DNA of 64,000 bases from Paenibacillus aestuarii (GTDB lineage Bacteria; Bacillota; Bacilli; Paenibacillales; NBRC-103111), in NCBI RefSeq assembly GCF_027789125.1, contig NZ_JAQFVF010000089.1, forward strand, positions 124,001 through 188,000. The letters are read 5' to 3'. Positions within the stretch are counted from its first letter, which is position 1. Every line of letters begins with the position of its first letter. Shown piece by piece: positions 43,303-52,202 of the stretch. The notes beneath the pieces are model-generated. The model made no database searches and was not told the origin of the DNA. It saw nothing but the letters and a program-made list of their open reading frames with translations. The translations under genes and the position numbers were made by a program.

Positions 43303-43714
43303 TGCTGTTCCTCCATTGTAGATCTTTGGTTGTAAACGCCCCTGGGAGCAGCTCTGCGACCGTCATCTTTGCGATATCCCCTTTCAAGTTACCGAGATAG
43401 ACCGGCATATCGGGGCTGCACAGCTCAACCAGCACCTGACGGCAAACGCCGCAGGGCGAGATCGGCCCTTCTGTATCGCCAATGACTGCAATGGCCTGAA
43501 ACGACCCTTTGGCATGGCCGTCGGCGATAGCACGAAAAAGAGCTGTACGCTCCGCACAATTCGTGGGTCCGTAAGCCGCATTTTCCACATTGCAGCCATG
43601 GTGGATATGACCATCATCCCCAAGCAGCGCGGCGCCTACGCGAAAATTTGAATATGGGACATAAGCTTTTTTCATAGCCTCAGCTGCATGACCAAGCAAT
43701 TGCTCTGGTTCCAT
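43295..43714 (-). CDS. cdd: Cytidine deaminase
   Basis: Deaminates cytidine and deoxycytidine for pyrimidine salvage. It has 139 residues, the small homotetrameric form. The zinc site is HGCNVENAAYGPTNCAERTALF, with the zinc cysteine and catalytic Glu, and SPCGVCRQVLVE with the two other zinc cysteines. The N-terminus VPYSNFRVGAALL is typical. It is coupled to era by overlap and follows dgkA by about 38 bases. Confidence 0.97.
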   Translation of the reverse strand: MEPEQLLGHAAEAMKKAYVPYSNFRVGAALLGDDGHIHHGCNVENAAYGPTNCAERTALFRAIADGHAKGSFQAIAVIGDTEGPISPCGVCRQVLVELCSPDMPVYLGNLKGDIAKMTVAELLPGAFTTKDLQWRNSSE

Positions 43715-43752
43715 GATTATTTCATCCTTTCCCTATGTAAGCTGCTGCTCAT

Positions 43753-44457
43753 CTAAAGCATGTGTAAACAAACGAAGGCGAGAATCGTTACAAAAATACC
43801 GATCAACGCACCCAAAAATAATGCGGGAAAGGGTCTCGTCTTTTTGTCATACAATATGATAAAAATAAGTGCAGATAGCAGATACGCCAACAGCGCGGCG
43901 ATCGTTAAGTTGACAAAGTATGTTATCACGGTCGACACGGCAAATGCAATTGCCGCCAAAAGACTGGGTCTGACGAGCTTGCCTCTGTCAGAGAAACGCG
44001 TTTCTATTACAATTACAGTTAAGATTACTAGCGCGATCAACACCAAGATCCCGCCGGCCGAGATCGGCGCATGCTGGAGCTTGGCTTGCCGGAATAGACG
44101 GTCGATCGGCTCGTAGAAGACGATCATGCCGACGATGACGGCAAAGCCCGCAGACACCAAGACGGACGCCGCAGCGACGTCCTTGGCAATCTTGGCCAGG
44201 GGATGCTGATCCGGCATTGCCAGATCGACCGCTTTTTCCACCGCGGTGTTAATCAATTCAGTGACAATCATGAGCGTGACGGCCAGCAAAATAAACAAGA
44301 CATCCGACTTCGACAGATGAAAGAACAATGCCGCGAATAAAACGAGAAAAGCAACGCAAAAATGAAATTTCATATTGCGCTGCGTATCAAGGGCATATTT
44401 GATTCCTTCGTATGCATACCGGAAACTCCTGCGCCATTTACGGAAGCCGTCCGTCAT
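43753..44457 (-). CDS. dgkA: Undecaprenol/diacylglycerol kinase with C-terminal four-helix extension
   Basis: The N-terminal 125 residues are a DgkA-type lipid kinase: RKWRRSFRYAYEGIKYALDTQRNMKFH, ELINTAVEKAVDLAMP (the catalytic EhINTAhE motif) and AKDVAAASVLVSA. In Bacillus this enzyme phosphorylates undecaprenol. Residues 140-234 add four more hydrophobic helices. I cannot assign them, and they lack PAP2 phosphatase motifs. Bacillus DgkA is only about 120 residues. The start overlaps the ybeY stop by one base (TAATG). Confidence 0.88.
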   Translation of the reverse strand: MTDGFRKWRRSFRYAYEGIKYALDTQRNMKFHFCVAFLVLFAALFFHLSKSDVLFILLAVTLMIVTELINTAVEKAVDLAMPDQHPLAKIAKDVAAASVLVSAGFAVIVGMIVFYEPIDRLFRQAKLQHAPISAGGILVLIALVILTVIVIETRFSDRGKLVRPSLLAAIAFAVSTVITYFVNLTIAALLAYLLSALIFIILYDKKTRPFPALFLGALIGIFVTILAFVCLHML

Positions 44458-44981
44458 TAGCGGATAAGACCTGCCTTCTGCAAAATCTCCTCTTGCTTGC
44501 CGAACATCACTTTCTCTTCTTCTTCCGTTTCATGATCATAGCCGATCAAGTGCAGAAAGCCATGTACAAACAAGAAGCCGAGCTCGCGTTCTACCGAATG
44601 GCCATAATCTTCGGCCTGTGCGATCGCCCGCGGCACGGAAATAATGATGTCGCCGAGCGGTTCAATGAATGATTCCGCCTCCGCGTCATCCTCCGCAGCG
44701 TCTTCTTCGTCCTGTTCATAATGAATTTCAATCTCATCTTCGCCAAATTCGCTCATGGCAAACGACAGCACATCGGTCGGCTTATCGATATCGCGGTACT
44801 GCTTGTTAAGCTCGTGAATCGCCTCATCATCCACAAAGGTCAGCGCCACTTCGCCGGCTTCGACGCCTTCCAGCTCGCCGGCCAGGCGCAGCAGCTCTTC
44901 CAATTTGCTTACAAATTCAGGCGTGATTTCTTTGACTTCTTGCTCGCTGCTCCATTCCAGCGTCAAGTCTACACTTGCCAT
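44457..44981 (-). CDS. ybeY: Endoribonuclease YbeY
   Basis: Metal-dependent RNase for 16S 3' end maturation and ribosome quality control. It has 174 residues. The zinc motif HGFLHLIGYDHETEEE (HxxxHxxxxxH) is near residue 140, and NKQYRDIDKPTDVLSFA is in the mid-part. A highly acidic insertion (YEQDEEDAAEDDAEAE) lies between residues 83 and 98, where many homologues are shorter. It is coupled to dgkA. Confidence 0.95.
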   Translation of the reverse strand: MASVDLTLEWSSEQEVKEITPEFVSKLEELLRLAGELEGVEAGEVALTFVDDEAIHELNKQYRDIDKPTDVLSFAMSEFGEDEIEIHYEQDEEDAAEDDAEAESFIEPLGDIIISVPRAIAQAEDYGHSVERELGFLFVHGFLHLIGYDHETEEEEKVMFGKQEEILQKAGLIR

Positions 44982-45002
44982 GCGGCAGCCTCCTTATTCG
45001 CT

Positions 45003-47234
45003 TTAGGAGCCGGTCTTTTTGGAAGCCAGCTCGCTAGGGTATTCGATCCTGGCATGAAAGATGCCAAGCAATGTTTCATTCAGCGTTCGGGCAATCGTAT
45101 CCAGCTCTTTGAGTGTCAGATCGCATTCGTTGAATTGTCCGTCATCCAAACGGGACTTAATGATCTTGTGCACCATGGAATCGATCTGCTCCAATGTCGG
45201 ATTACGCAGCGAACGCACGGCCGCCTCGACACTGTCCGCGATGCCAACGATCGCCGCTTCCTTGGATTGCGCTTTCGGACCGGGATAGCGGAAATCTTCC
45301 TCGCGAATCTCCTTCTCGGAGCCTTCCTCCTCCGCCTGCTTCACTGCTTTGTAATAAAAATAGTGCAGCAGCGTCGTACCGTGATGCTGCTCGGCGATAT
45401 CGCGAATCGCCTTCGGCATCTTGTAATCCTTGAGCATCTCGACACCATCGCGCGGATGGGCGACGATGATCGATTTGCTCAAATTCGGATCAATCCGGTC
45501 ATGCGGATTCTCGATGTTCATTTGATTCTCGATAAAGTAGCTCGGACGTTTCGTCTTGCCGATATCGTGATAATAGGAACCGACCCGGCAGAGCAGCCCG
45601 TCCGCTCCAATCGATTCCGCCGCAGCCTCCGACAGATTGCCGACCATCACGCTGTGATGATAAGTACCCGGCGTCTCCGTCAACAGCTTGCGCAGCAGCG
45701 GGTGGTTAGGGTTCGATAGCTCGACCAACTTGAGCGGCGACAGGATGCCGAACGCCATCTCGAAGAATGGCAGCAGCCCGATGACGAAGACGACTGTCAG
45801 CAACCCGCCGGCAGCTGCAAAGGAAAGCGACATAATCGCATCCTTCTTCGCGAAATGATCCTCCATGAGCATCATGGCGGTAATCGTGAGCACCGAAAAG
45901 AATGAAATCATGAGGCCCGCTTTCAAAATTGTCGCCCGTTGGCTGGCGCGTTGAATCGTGAATACGGCGGCGAAGCAAATGACCAAGCTCACTAAACCGT
46001 ACCTGAAATCAAAGAGCAGCATATGCTCCGAATTGAAGATAATGCTCGCCATGAGCGAAAACAATACCGATGAGATGAACGCCATCGGCGCATCAAGCAA
46101 AATCGCAACCAGAATACTGCCCATCGCCGTTGGCGCCAAATAGCCAATATACGGATAATCCAGATTCTGACCGATTGAGATGATTTTCATACCTGCAATA
46201 TCGATGATGAAAATGAGAATCAACATCACAAGCTGCGAATTGTTATACGTAATCGGCAGCGTGCTTTGACGGACAAACATGAAAATCACGAACGACAGTA
46301 AGGCGGACAAGACTGCTAAGCCCAGCTGCGGCAGATGGTTCGCTTTATCCTTCAGCAGCTCCAGCTTATCCAGCTTTGCATACAAATCTTCCGTGATCAC
46401 GTCGCCTACGTTGACCAGCACATCATTCTTGTTGATGTACACCGGCTTTACATTTTCACGAGCTTGTCCTCTTGCGTCATCCGTACCTTTTTGGTCAAAA
46501 AACTTATTCGGGGTAATAACGGCCCGGGCGATCTCCGTCACCATCTCCCTGGACGTGTTCTTCGTCAAGTTGGATGTGTTGACTTGTTCCGCCACTTTGG
46601 CCCGCGCGGTTTGCGCATCCAAAATCTGATCGTTCATCAGCTTCGAAACGATATCCTTCGTCACTGGCAGCATCGCCGTCAAATCTTCCTTGGTCAAGCG
46701 GGGAAGCTTAAAAAAGGCCTCTTCAGGCAGTGAATACTGCTGATCGGCAAGCCCCGTCTGAATTTGTTCCAGAAGCGAATCGTTATACTGGCCGCTGTCG
46801 CGCAGCGCACGAATGGACTGATTCTCCTGATCGCTGATCAGCTGCGGGACGACCCGGCGGTAAATGCTGACTTTATCGTCGAATTTCACTTCTTCATCTG
46901 CATTAATTTGTAATAATTTATCAAAAATAGCATCAATCGCGGCATCGTTCTTCAGATTGACGATCCGATAAACCGGTTGAACGTGTTTGGCCGCATCTTC
47001 TTTCGCTTGCTCGGTGGCGACAGCATCCTCTAATTGTCTTGGTGCATAAATCGTTTTCTCGCTGGTCGCGCCTAGCTGGATATCATACACTTGCGGAACA
47101 AGCTTGGCATAAAGCGACATATAAAAGATGAGAGCCAGCAAGAGAAACAACGTCAAGCGCACCCACGCGCTATATTTCCATCCGATCAGCTGGTAATGAA
47201 ATTTGCCTTTAATTTGCACTTCATTCTTCATCAC
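45003..47234 (-). CDS. pgpH: c-di-AMP phosphodiesterase PgpH (7TM-HD protein, YqfF)
   Basis: Membrane receptor that hydrolyses cyclic-di-AMP. It has 743 residues: an N-terminal helix, an extracellular 7TMR-HDED domain (residues 60-300), seven membrane helices (300-490), and a cytoplasmic HD domain with YHHSVMVGNLSEAAAES, GSYYHDIGKTKRPSYF and IVAHPRDGVEML. The C-terminus has EEDFRYPGPKAQSKE. In the usual order phoH-pgpH-ybeY. Confidence 0.95.
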   Translation of the reverse strand: MMKNEVQIKGKFHYQLIGWKYSAWVRLTLFLLLALIFYMSLYAKLVPQVYDIQLGATSEKTIYAPRQLEDAVATEQAKEDAAKHVQPVYRIVNLKNDAAIDAIFDKLLQINADEEVKFDDKVSIYRRVVPQLISDQENQSIRALRDSGQYNDSLLEQIQTGLADQQYSLPEEAFFKLPRLTKEDLTAMLPVTKDIVSKLMNDQILDAQTARAKVAEQVNTSNLTKNTSREMVTEIARAVITPNKFFDQKGTDDARGQARENVKPVYINKNDVLVNVGDVITEDLYAKLDKLELLKDKANHLPQLGLAVLSALLSFVIFMFVRQSTLPITYNNSQLVMLILIFIIDIAGMKIISIGQNLDYPYIGYLAPTAMGSILVAILLDAPMAFISSVLFSLMASIIFNSEHMLLFDFRYGLVSLVICFAAVFTIQRASQRATILKAGLMISFFSVLTITAMMLMEDHFAKKDAIMSLSFAAAGGLLTVVFVIGLLPFFEMAFGILSPLKLVELSNPNHPLLRKLLTETPGTYHHSVMVGNLSEAAAESIGADGLLCRVGSYYHDIGKTKRPSYFIENQMNIENPHDRIDPNLSKSIIVAHPRDGVEMLKDYKMPKAIRDIAEQHHGTTLLHYFYYKAVKQAEEEGSEKEIREEDFRYPGPKAQSKEAAIVGIADSVEAAVRSLRNPTLEQIDSMVHKIIKSRLDDGQFNECDLTLKELDTIARTLNETLLGIFHARIEYPSELASKKTGS

Positions 47235-47271
47235 GGAAGGTCATTCCTCTCTTCAGATCAACCGAGCTTCC

Positions 47272-48237
47272 TCACTTCTCGTTCTCTGCGTTGTAAGCGA
47301 CAATAATCTTCTGTACGAGAGAATGACGAACAACGTCCTGCTCATCGAAATAAATAAAGCCGATTTCCTCAATATTGCGGAGAATACGGTTCGCTTCTAC
47401 GAGCCCTGACGATTTGCCGCGAGGTAAGTCAATTTGTGTCACATCTCCGGTAATGACCATTTTGGAACCGAAACCAAGACGGGTTAAAAACATTTTCATT
47501 TGTTCCGGCGTCGTATTTTGCGCCTCGTCCAAAATGATAAAAGAATCATCCAGCGTCCGTCCGCGCATGTAGGCCAGAGGGGCGATTTCGATCAAACCGC
47601 GCTCCAGCGACTTGGCCACTTGTTCAGGTCCTAAAACGTCATTAAGAGCATCATACAATGGGCGCAAATACGGGTCAACTTTTTCCTGCAGATCGCCTGG
47701 CAAGAACCCCAAACTTTCGCCAGCTTCGACAGCAGGGCGTGTCAGGACAATGCGCTTCACGGCGCCTTCCTTCAGCCTCGTGACGGCAAGAACGACCGCC
47801 AGATAGGTCTTGCCTGTACCCGCTGGACCTACGCCGAATACGATATCTTTCTTCTTAATCGTTTCGACATACTGACGCTGGCCGATGGTCTTCACGCGAA
47901 TCGGCTTGCCCCGATGCGTGGTCGTAATCTCGCCTTTGAACAAATCCAGCAATTGATCCGCTTTCATTTGCTTGGCAAGTTCGACAGCGTAATGGACATC
48001 GCGCTCTGTCAACGTGTAATTATTGCGGATCAGCTGCAATAAAACTTCAAAAAGCTGCTGAAGTGAGTTGACTTCCGCAGCCGCTCCTTGAATTGTAATT
48101 TCTTCTTCCCGCGTATAGATTTTGGCGTTAATTTCACGTTCAATCAAATGCAGGAATTTGTCCTGCGGACCGAACAATGCTAACCCTTCGGCCGGATTCT
48201 TCAAAGTCAATTTCACGGATTGCGCGTTTTCTACCAA
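47272..48237 (-). CDS. phoH: PhoH family ATPase
   Basis: 321 residues. The N-terminal KH-like region (EEEITIQGAAAEV) is followed by the PhoH ATPase with GVGPAGTGKTYLAVVLAV, IVLTRPAVEAGESLGFLPGD and FIILDEAQNTTPEQM. RNA-related NTPase, likely assisting YbeY in rRNA processing by genomic linkage. The start is TTG at 48237. The ribosome site AGGAGAATGAGG overlaps the end of yqfD, whose stop is 6 bases upstream. Confidence 0.94.
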   Translation of the reverse strand: MVENAQSVKLTLKNPAEGLALFGPQDKFLHLIEREINAKIYTREEEITIQGAAAEVNSLQQLFEVLLQLIRNNYTLTERDVHYAVELAKQMKADQLLDLFKGEITTTHRGKPIRVKTIGQRQYVETIKKKDIVFGVGPAGTGKTYLAVVLAVTRLKEGAVKRIVLTRPAVEAGESLGFLPGDLQEKVDPYLRPLYDALNDVLGPEQVAKSLERGLIEIAPLAYMRGRTLDDSFIILDEAQNTTPEQMKMFLTRLGFGSKMVITGDVTQIDLPRGKSSGLVEANRILRNIEEIGFIYFDEQDVVRHSLVQKIIVAYNAENEK

Positions 48238-48243
48238 AAGGCC

Positions 48244-49437
48244 TCATTCTCCTTGTGTCACAATTGGTTGCTCTTCTGCTATATTTTCTTCCACTTCAAA
48301 ATGCACTTCCATATAAACTTTACCATTCTCTGTTTTTTCATGCAAAATTTTTTCACCTGTGAGGCGAGAATTCGGGCCTGCAGCTTTGAGCAATTCAGCT
48401 CGAGCCTGCTCGATTCCGGTCTTTTTCGCCGTCGCTTCATCCAATGCTTCCTCTACCAAATTCACTTCCATCACCTTCTCGTGCAGCCAGCCGATAGGCA
48501 GCGTAAAAGAGCGCCACTGGAGCGTTGTACGTTCAGGTATGACCTCGGATTGGGCGAATTGCGGTTTTCCGTATCCCGTTATTTTAAGCGCTCGACTGCC
48601 AAATACGATATAGTTCCGGCTCGCCGTTTGGCCAGTGTACGTTTTATAGCTTGTGGTCAGAGGAGCTTCAATCTTGGACGTATACCAGACGATCCCCCGC
48701 ACCGTTCCGCTTGCCACGACAACCTGATTGTGCGCTTCATCGCCAATCACGCCAGAAATCAGCACGTCCCCTTTGCGGACGTACGTATTCGGTTTCACCA
48801 TCGGTCTGCCTTTGACAGACTGGATTTCCGTGACGAGGGCGTTCTTGGTGGCAACCAGGTTCCTGGGATTCATCAGCGGCTTGCGATCCGGCAGCGTCGC
48901 TTCGACGACTTTAATCGTGATATGCGTGCCACGAATTTCTACACCGACCCAGGCGGCATCCGGCAGCATCGCTTGAATGTCCCTGGAAAGCTCTTCGCTT
49001 TTTTTCAATCTGAACTTCCATTGGAACGTATGGATGCCTTGCTTCTCCGCTGCTTGCAAAATCGTTGAATCCGATATGCGATCGTTCCCTTCTACACTCA
49101 CTTGCCAGACAAGTGAAGTCAGGAGGTAGAGCGCGATGACAAAAGCGGCGATGCCGCCAAGAAAAATTTTGCGCCGTCCCAGCCTTTCCATAAAAAATGG
49201 CAGTCCATGGCGCGTGAGGACGTGCACCCGGCAGCCTGTCCGTTTCAACAACGGCCGAAGCCGGAAAAAGTCCCGCAGCATCATGTACAGCTCCAGCTTA
49301 TCCTCGCCGACAGGCTTAATATCCCATATGGAGAAGCCTTTCTCCATCATGGGGTTGATCATCTCCTCACAGCCCTTGCCCCGCAGTTCAATGCGCACAT
49401 AACCCCGTAGGCGGGCAATGAAAATCGATTGCTTCAT
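48244..49437 (-). CDS. yqfD: Sporulation protein YqfD
   Basis: 397-residue membrane protein of the mother cell, related to SpoIVFA-adjacent YqfD. The N-terminus MKQSIFIARLRGYVRIELRG and FSIWDIKPVG match the family. A membrane helix lies near residues 92-112 (FLGGIAAFVIALYLLTSLVW), followed by a large extracytoplasmic region with AAWVGVEIRGTHITIKVVEA and PRNLVATKNALVTEI. Family members belong to the sigma-E regulon. Translated after yqfC with about 35 bases between. Confidence 0.93.
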   Translation of the reverse strand: MKQSIFIARLRGYVRIELRGKGCEEMINPMMEKGFSIWDIKPVGEDKLELYMMLRDFFRLRPLLKRTGCRVHVLTRHGLPFFMERLGRRKIFLGGIAAFVIALYLLTSLVWQVSVEGNDRISDSTILQAAEKQGIHTFQWKFRLKKSEELSRDIQAMLPDAAWVGVEIRGTHITIKVVEATLPDRKPLMNPRNLVATKNALVTEIQSVKGRPMVKPNTYVRKGDVLISGVIGDEAHNQVVVASGTVRGIVWYTSKIEAPLTTSYKTYTGQTASRNYIVFGSRALKITGYGKPQFAQSEVIPERTTLQWRSFTLPIGWLHEKVMEVNLVEEALDEATAKKTGIEQARAELLKAAGPNSRLTGEKILHEKTENGKVYMEVHFEVEENIAEEQPIVTQGE

Positions 49438-49472
49438 GATACGTCCTCCTGTTCATGACAAATCACATGTAT

Positions 49473-49751
49473 CTATGGAATGTATTTCACATCGTCGATA
49501 ATGCCTTCGATAAATACTTCTTCCGACAAAATCGCCCGGATGACTAACTGCTTGCCGAATACGTCCAGCTTTCCTTTCGTCAGCTCAAGCTTCAAATGCT
49601 CGCTGGAAAAATGCAACACGCCTTTATGATTTTCCACATAAAGCTGTACGTTGCCGATCATCGTAATGCGCGGCAAGTCCTGCACCACATCCTGGGGAAG
49701 ATCGAGGATTTTGGCTGTGAACTGGTTCCATTTGCGGGTCAAGCGACGCAT
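49473..49751 (-). CDS. yqfC: Sporulation protein YqfC
   Basis: 92 residues: KWNQFTAKILDLPQDVVQDLPRITMIGNVQLYVENHKGV is the YqfC signature (YabP/YqfC superfamily, small beta-rich sporulation proteins related to SpoIIIAG-linked YabP). AGAGGGGG precedes the ATG. It is preceded by a terminator and a sigma-E-like promoter, so yqfCD form their own sporulation transcript. Confidence 0.92.
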   Translation of the reverse strand: MRRLTRKWNQFTAKILDLPQDVVQDLPRITMIGNVQLYVENHKGVLHFSSEHLKLELTKGKLDVFGKQLVIRAILSEEVFIEGIIDDVKYIP

Positions 49752-49816
49752 AGTTGGGCAGTACCCCCTCTAACTTGATGATCTCGGCGGCAGGCGCGCG
49801 CATAGACTTTTTACCA

Positions 49817-49844
49817 AATTATGCTTAGAAACCGCCATTTATGA
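49817..49844 (-). promoter_or_regulatory. Sigma-E-like promoter of yqfCD
   Basis: Minus strand TCATAAA (49838-49844), 13-base spacer, GCATAATT (49817-49824). It resembles the sigma-E consensus (CATATT, then CATACA-type -10). It lies between the upstream terminator and yqfC. Confidence 0.5.
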
Positions 49845-49855
49845 GATAAAAGTGC

Positions 49856-49888
49856 AAAAACCCCGCTGGACGTATCCAGCGGGGTTTT
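49856..49888 (-). terminator. Intrinsic terminator between the proline-rich gene and yqfC
   Basis: CCCCGCTGGA and TCCAGCGGGG form a perfect 10-bp stem with a 4-base loop, flanked by A4-5 and T4-5, so it is strong on the minus strand. Confidence 0.9.
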
Positions 49889-49904
49889 CCCTTGCAGCAA
49901 ATCG

Positions 49905-50468
49905 TTATCTTCGGCGATAGGGTTGTTTCGATCTCGGCGGGCCGAGGATCTCAGCCCAGGCCACGCCTTGGGCAAGCTGCTGCGGTGTAAGCTGCAGCGG
50001 CTGCTGTTCGCGCGCGGCCGGGGCGGCCTCCGCCGATTCAGGCTCAGCGATGGCGTTGTCCCGAGCCGCGGAGCGGAACGGTGACGCCTTGCGGTGAACG
50101 GCCAGCGAGTCGTCAGGCGCACCAGGGCTCGGCTCCCGCAAGACGGGTGCCGCCACGGTGCTGTACGCCTCCCGCGAGTTACGGCGAGCTGGCGGCGTCA
50201 TGGCGCGCTGCTCGCCCTGCTGGCTCGTCCTCTGCCCCGCTCCGGCGTACCGCCCCTGTACCGGCACTTCTGCAGGCTTAGGCGCCTCTTGGGGCCTAGC
50301 AGTGGTCCCAGGGCGGCCGCCAAAAGACGGCATGCCCATCTGGCCCTCCCGCTTGGTCGGATTCGTTTTTGTCGCAGACTTCCAGCCTTTACGAATTTGA
50401 TAGTAAATGGCCAAAATGACAGCGATGATATACCAGTGATCCAGCAAGAAGAAAATGAGTTTTTCCAA
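49905..50468 (-). CDS. Single-pass, proline/alanine-rich protein downstream of floA
   Basis: 187 residues. One N-terminal membrane helix (LIFFLLDHWYIIAVILAIYY) is followed by a basic, disordered Pro/Ala/Arg/Gln-rich cytoplasmic tail. It ends with an ordered-looking motif, LTPQQLAQGVAWAEILGPPRSK. I do not recognise the family. It occupies the place of Bacillus yqfB between floA and yqfC but is unrelated by length and content. Being in the nfeD-floA transcript suggests a membrane-raft partner. Local GC is higher than in neighbours. Confidence 0.7.
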   Translation of the reverse strand: MEKLIFFLLDHWYIIAVILAIYYQIRKGWKSATKTNPTKREGQMGMPSFGGRPGTTARPQEAPKPAEVPVQGRYAGAGQRTSQQGEQRAMTPPARRNSREAYSTVAAPVLREPSPGAPDDSLAVHRKASPFRSAARDNAIAEPESAEAAPAAREQQPLQLTPQQLAQGVAWAEILGPPRSKQPYRRR

Positions 50469-50488
50469 AATGCGGCACTTCCTTCCTG

Positions 50489-51478
50489 TTACTCCTTCTC
50501 CGTTTTGCCGTCATTCATTTTGCCTAGTGATGAGCGCATTTGCGTATCGGCGTCAATATTTTTGAGATTCATATAGTCCATTACACCTAATTGACCACTT
50601 CGCAGCGCTTCCGCCATCGCCAGTGGGACTTGCGATTCGGATTCAACGACTTTGGCGCGCATCTCCACGACGCGGGCTTTCATCTCCTGCTCCGCCGCCA
50701 CCGCCATGGCGCGTCGTTCTTCCGCCTTCGCTTGCGCAATGCGCTTATCGGCCTCTGCCTGCTCTGTCTGCAAGTTGGCGCCGATATTTTTGCCTACATC
50801 CACATCGGCAATATCGATGGATAAAATTTCAAAAGCGGTTCCGGCATCCAGCCCTTTGCCCAGAACCGTTCGGGAAATAAGGTCCGGATTTTCCAGCACA
50901 TCCTTGTGGGAATCGCTGGAGCCTACGGTCGTGACAATCCCTTCGCCGACGCGGGCAATAATCGTTTCTTCACCGGCGCCGCCGACCAGTCGGTCAATAT
51001 TGGCGCGAACTGTGACGCGCGCAATTACTTTTACCTCAATCCCATTTTTGGCCACCGCCGAAACAGTTGGCGTTTCAATCACACGTGGGTTAACGCTCAT
51101 CTGTACAGCTAGAAGTACGTCACGTCCGGCCAAATCAATCGCCGCCGCACGCTCGAACTCCAAGTGGATGTTGGCGCGGTGGGCAGCAATTAGTGCATTG
51201 ACGACACGGTCCACGTTACCGCCAGCCAAGAAATGGCTTTCCAATTGATTGATGCTTAAACTAATGCCTGCCTTCGTCGCCTTAATCAACGGATTTACGA
51301 TCCGGCTTGGAATGACGCGGCGCAACCTCATCGCAATCAATGTAATAATGCTGATCCGCACGCCGGATGCCAACGCCGAAATCCAAAGCATCACAGGTAC
51401 GACGCTGAGCAGAATCGCCAAAGCGATAATAATGACCGCTGCTAGGATCAACACATAGAAACTGGAATCAATAGGCAT
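50489..51478 (-). CDS. floA: Flotillin-like protein FloA
   Basis: SPFH-type membrane scaffold of about 329 residues that organises functional membrane microdomains. It has a hydrophobic N-terminus (FYVLILAAVIIIALAILLSV), then RIVNPLIKATKAGISLSINQLE, the SPFH core (VNPRVIETPTVSAVAKNGIEVKVIARVTVRANI) and an Ala/Glu-rich coiled coil (QAEADKRIAQAKAEERRAMAV). The ATG at 51478 has GAGGAGG 7 bases upstream inside the end of nfeD. The open frame further upstream is not used. Confidence 0.95.
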   Translation of the reverse strand: MPIDSSFYVLILAAVIIIALAILLSVVPVMLWISALASGVRISIITLIAMRLRRVIPSRIVNPLIKATKAGISLSINQLESHFLAGGNVDRVVNALIAAHRANIHLEFERAAAIDLAGRDVLLAVQMSVNPRVIETPTVSAVAKNGIEVKVIARVTVRANIDRLVGGAGEETIIARVGEGIVTTVGSSDSHKDVLENPDLISRTVLGKGLDAGTAFEILSIDIADVDVGKNIGANLQTEQAEADKRIAQAKAEERRAMAVAAEQEMKARVVEMRAKVVESESQVPLAMAEALRSGQLGVMDYMNLKNIDADTQMRSSLGKMNDGKTEKE

Positions 51479-51491
51479 GAAAAAATCCTCC

Positions 51492-52154
51492 TCAACTATT
51501 TTGTTCAAAAATTTCACGGACAACGACCCGCGTCCCTTCCACCATGACCACGACGATCGTCCTACCGGCGGGGATAAAACCGCCGTCTGTCACCACATCG
51601 ACACGTTCACCTTGAATCTCGGCGGTGCCGGCGGGGCGCAGCGGCGTGATGCTTGTTCCTTGCATCCCCACCAGAAAAGCACGGTCTGGGCTTGCTGTAA
51701 AGCCTTTGTCCGTCGTTAGCTGCTCCTTTAGAATAAAACGGTTCCACACGCCGCGATGCCTAAAATACTTGACGGCCACGGCTACAGCTATGATCGCCAC
51801 CAATAAAGCAATCCCTAGCATGATCCCCGCTTGCTTTGGATCCGCTGCCGCCATCAGGACACCGCCAAACAGACAGATAGCCCCGAGCACACTCAAGATG
51901 CCAAAACTCGGTACGACTAGCTCCAGAATCAACAGGACAATCCCGATTCCAAACACAGCCAAGTCCCCAAACCCGACAAATCCCGCTAAATAGAAACCAA
52001 GAAAATAAAGGGCAAACCCGACGACCCCTGCCGCTGCCAGCAAGCCGCTGCTGAAAAATAACAATTCCAAGGTGATCCCTACGATACCTATCACCAACAA
52101 CACTGTAGCTGTAACCGGATGTGTAAGAAAAGCTGACAAATGTTCTGCAAACAA
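51492..52154 (-). CDS. nfeD: NfeD family membrane protein, short form
   Basis: Partner of FloA. 220 residues with four or five helices, then a C-terminal OB-fold (RAFLVGMQGTSITPLRPAGTAEIQGERVDVVT, IPAGRTIVVV). It lacks the N-terminal ClpP-like serine protease domain of Bacillus YqeZ, which is about 437 residues. The TTG start at 52154 has AAAGGAG 9 bases upstream. It is first gene after the sigma-W-like promoter and is coupled to floA. Confidence 0.9.
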   Translation of the reverse strand: MFAEHLSAFLTHPVTATVLLVIGIVGITLELLFFSSGLLAAAGVVGFALYFLGFYLAGFVGFGDLAVFGIGIVLLILELVVPSFGILSVLGAICLFGGVLMAAADPKQAGIMLGIALLVAIIAVAVAVKYFRHRGVWNRFILKEQLTTDKGFTASPDRAFLVGMQGTSITPLRPAGTAEIQGERVDVVTDGGFIPAGRTIVVVMVEGTRVVVREIFEQNS

Positions 52155-52202
52155 TAGATTTCACTCCTTTCCGCGTCTGCCTTGGTCCCATCTACTAATA
52201 TG

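Noticed and set aside
44721..45719. Plus-strand open frame of 332 codons opposite ybeY and pgpH
   Set aside because: Spans two conserved genes antisense and has no supporting signals.
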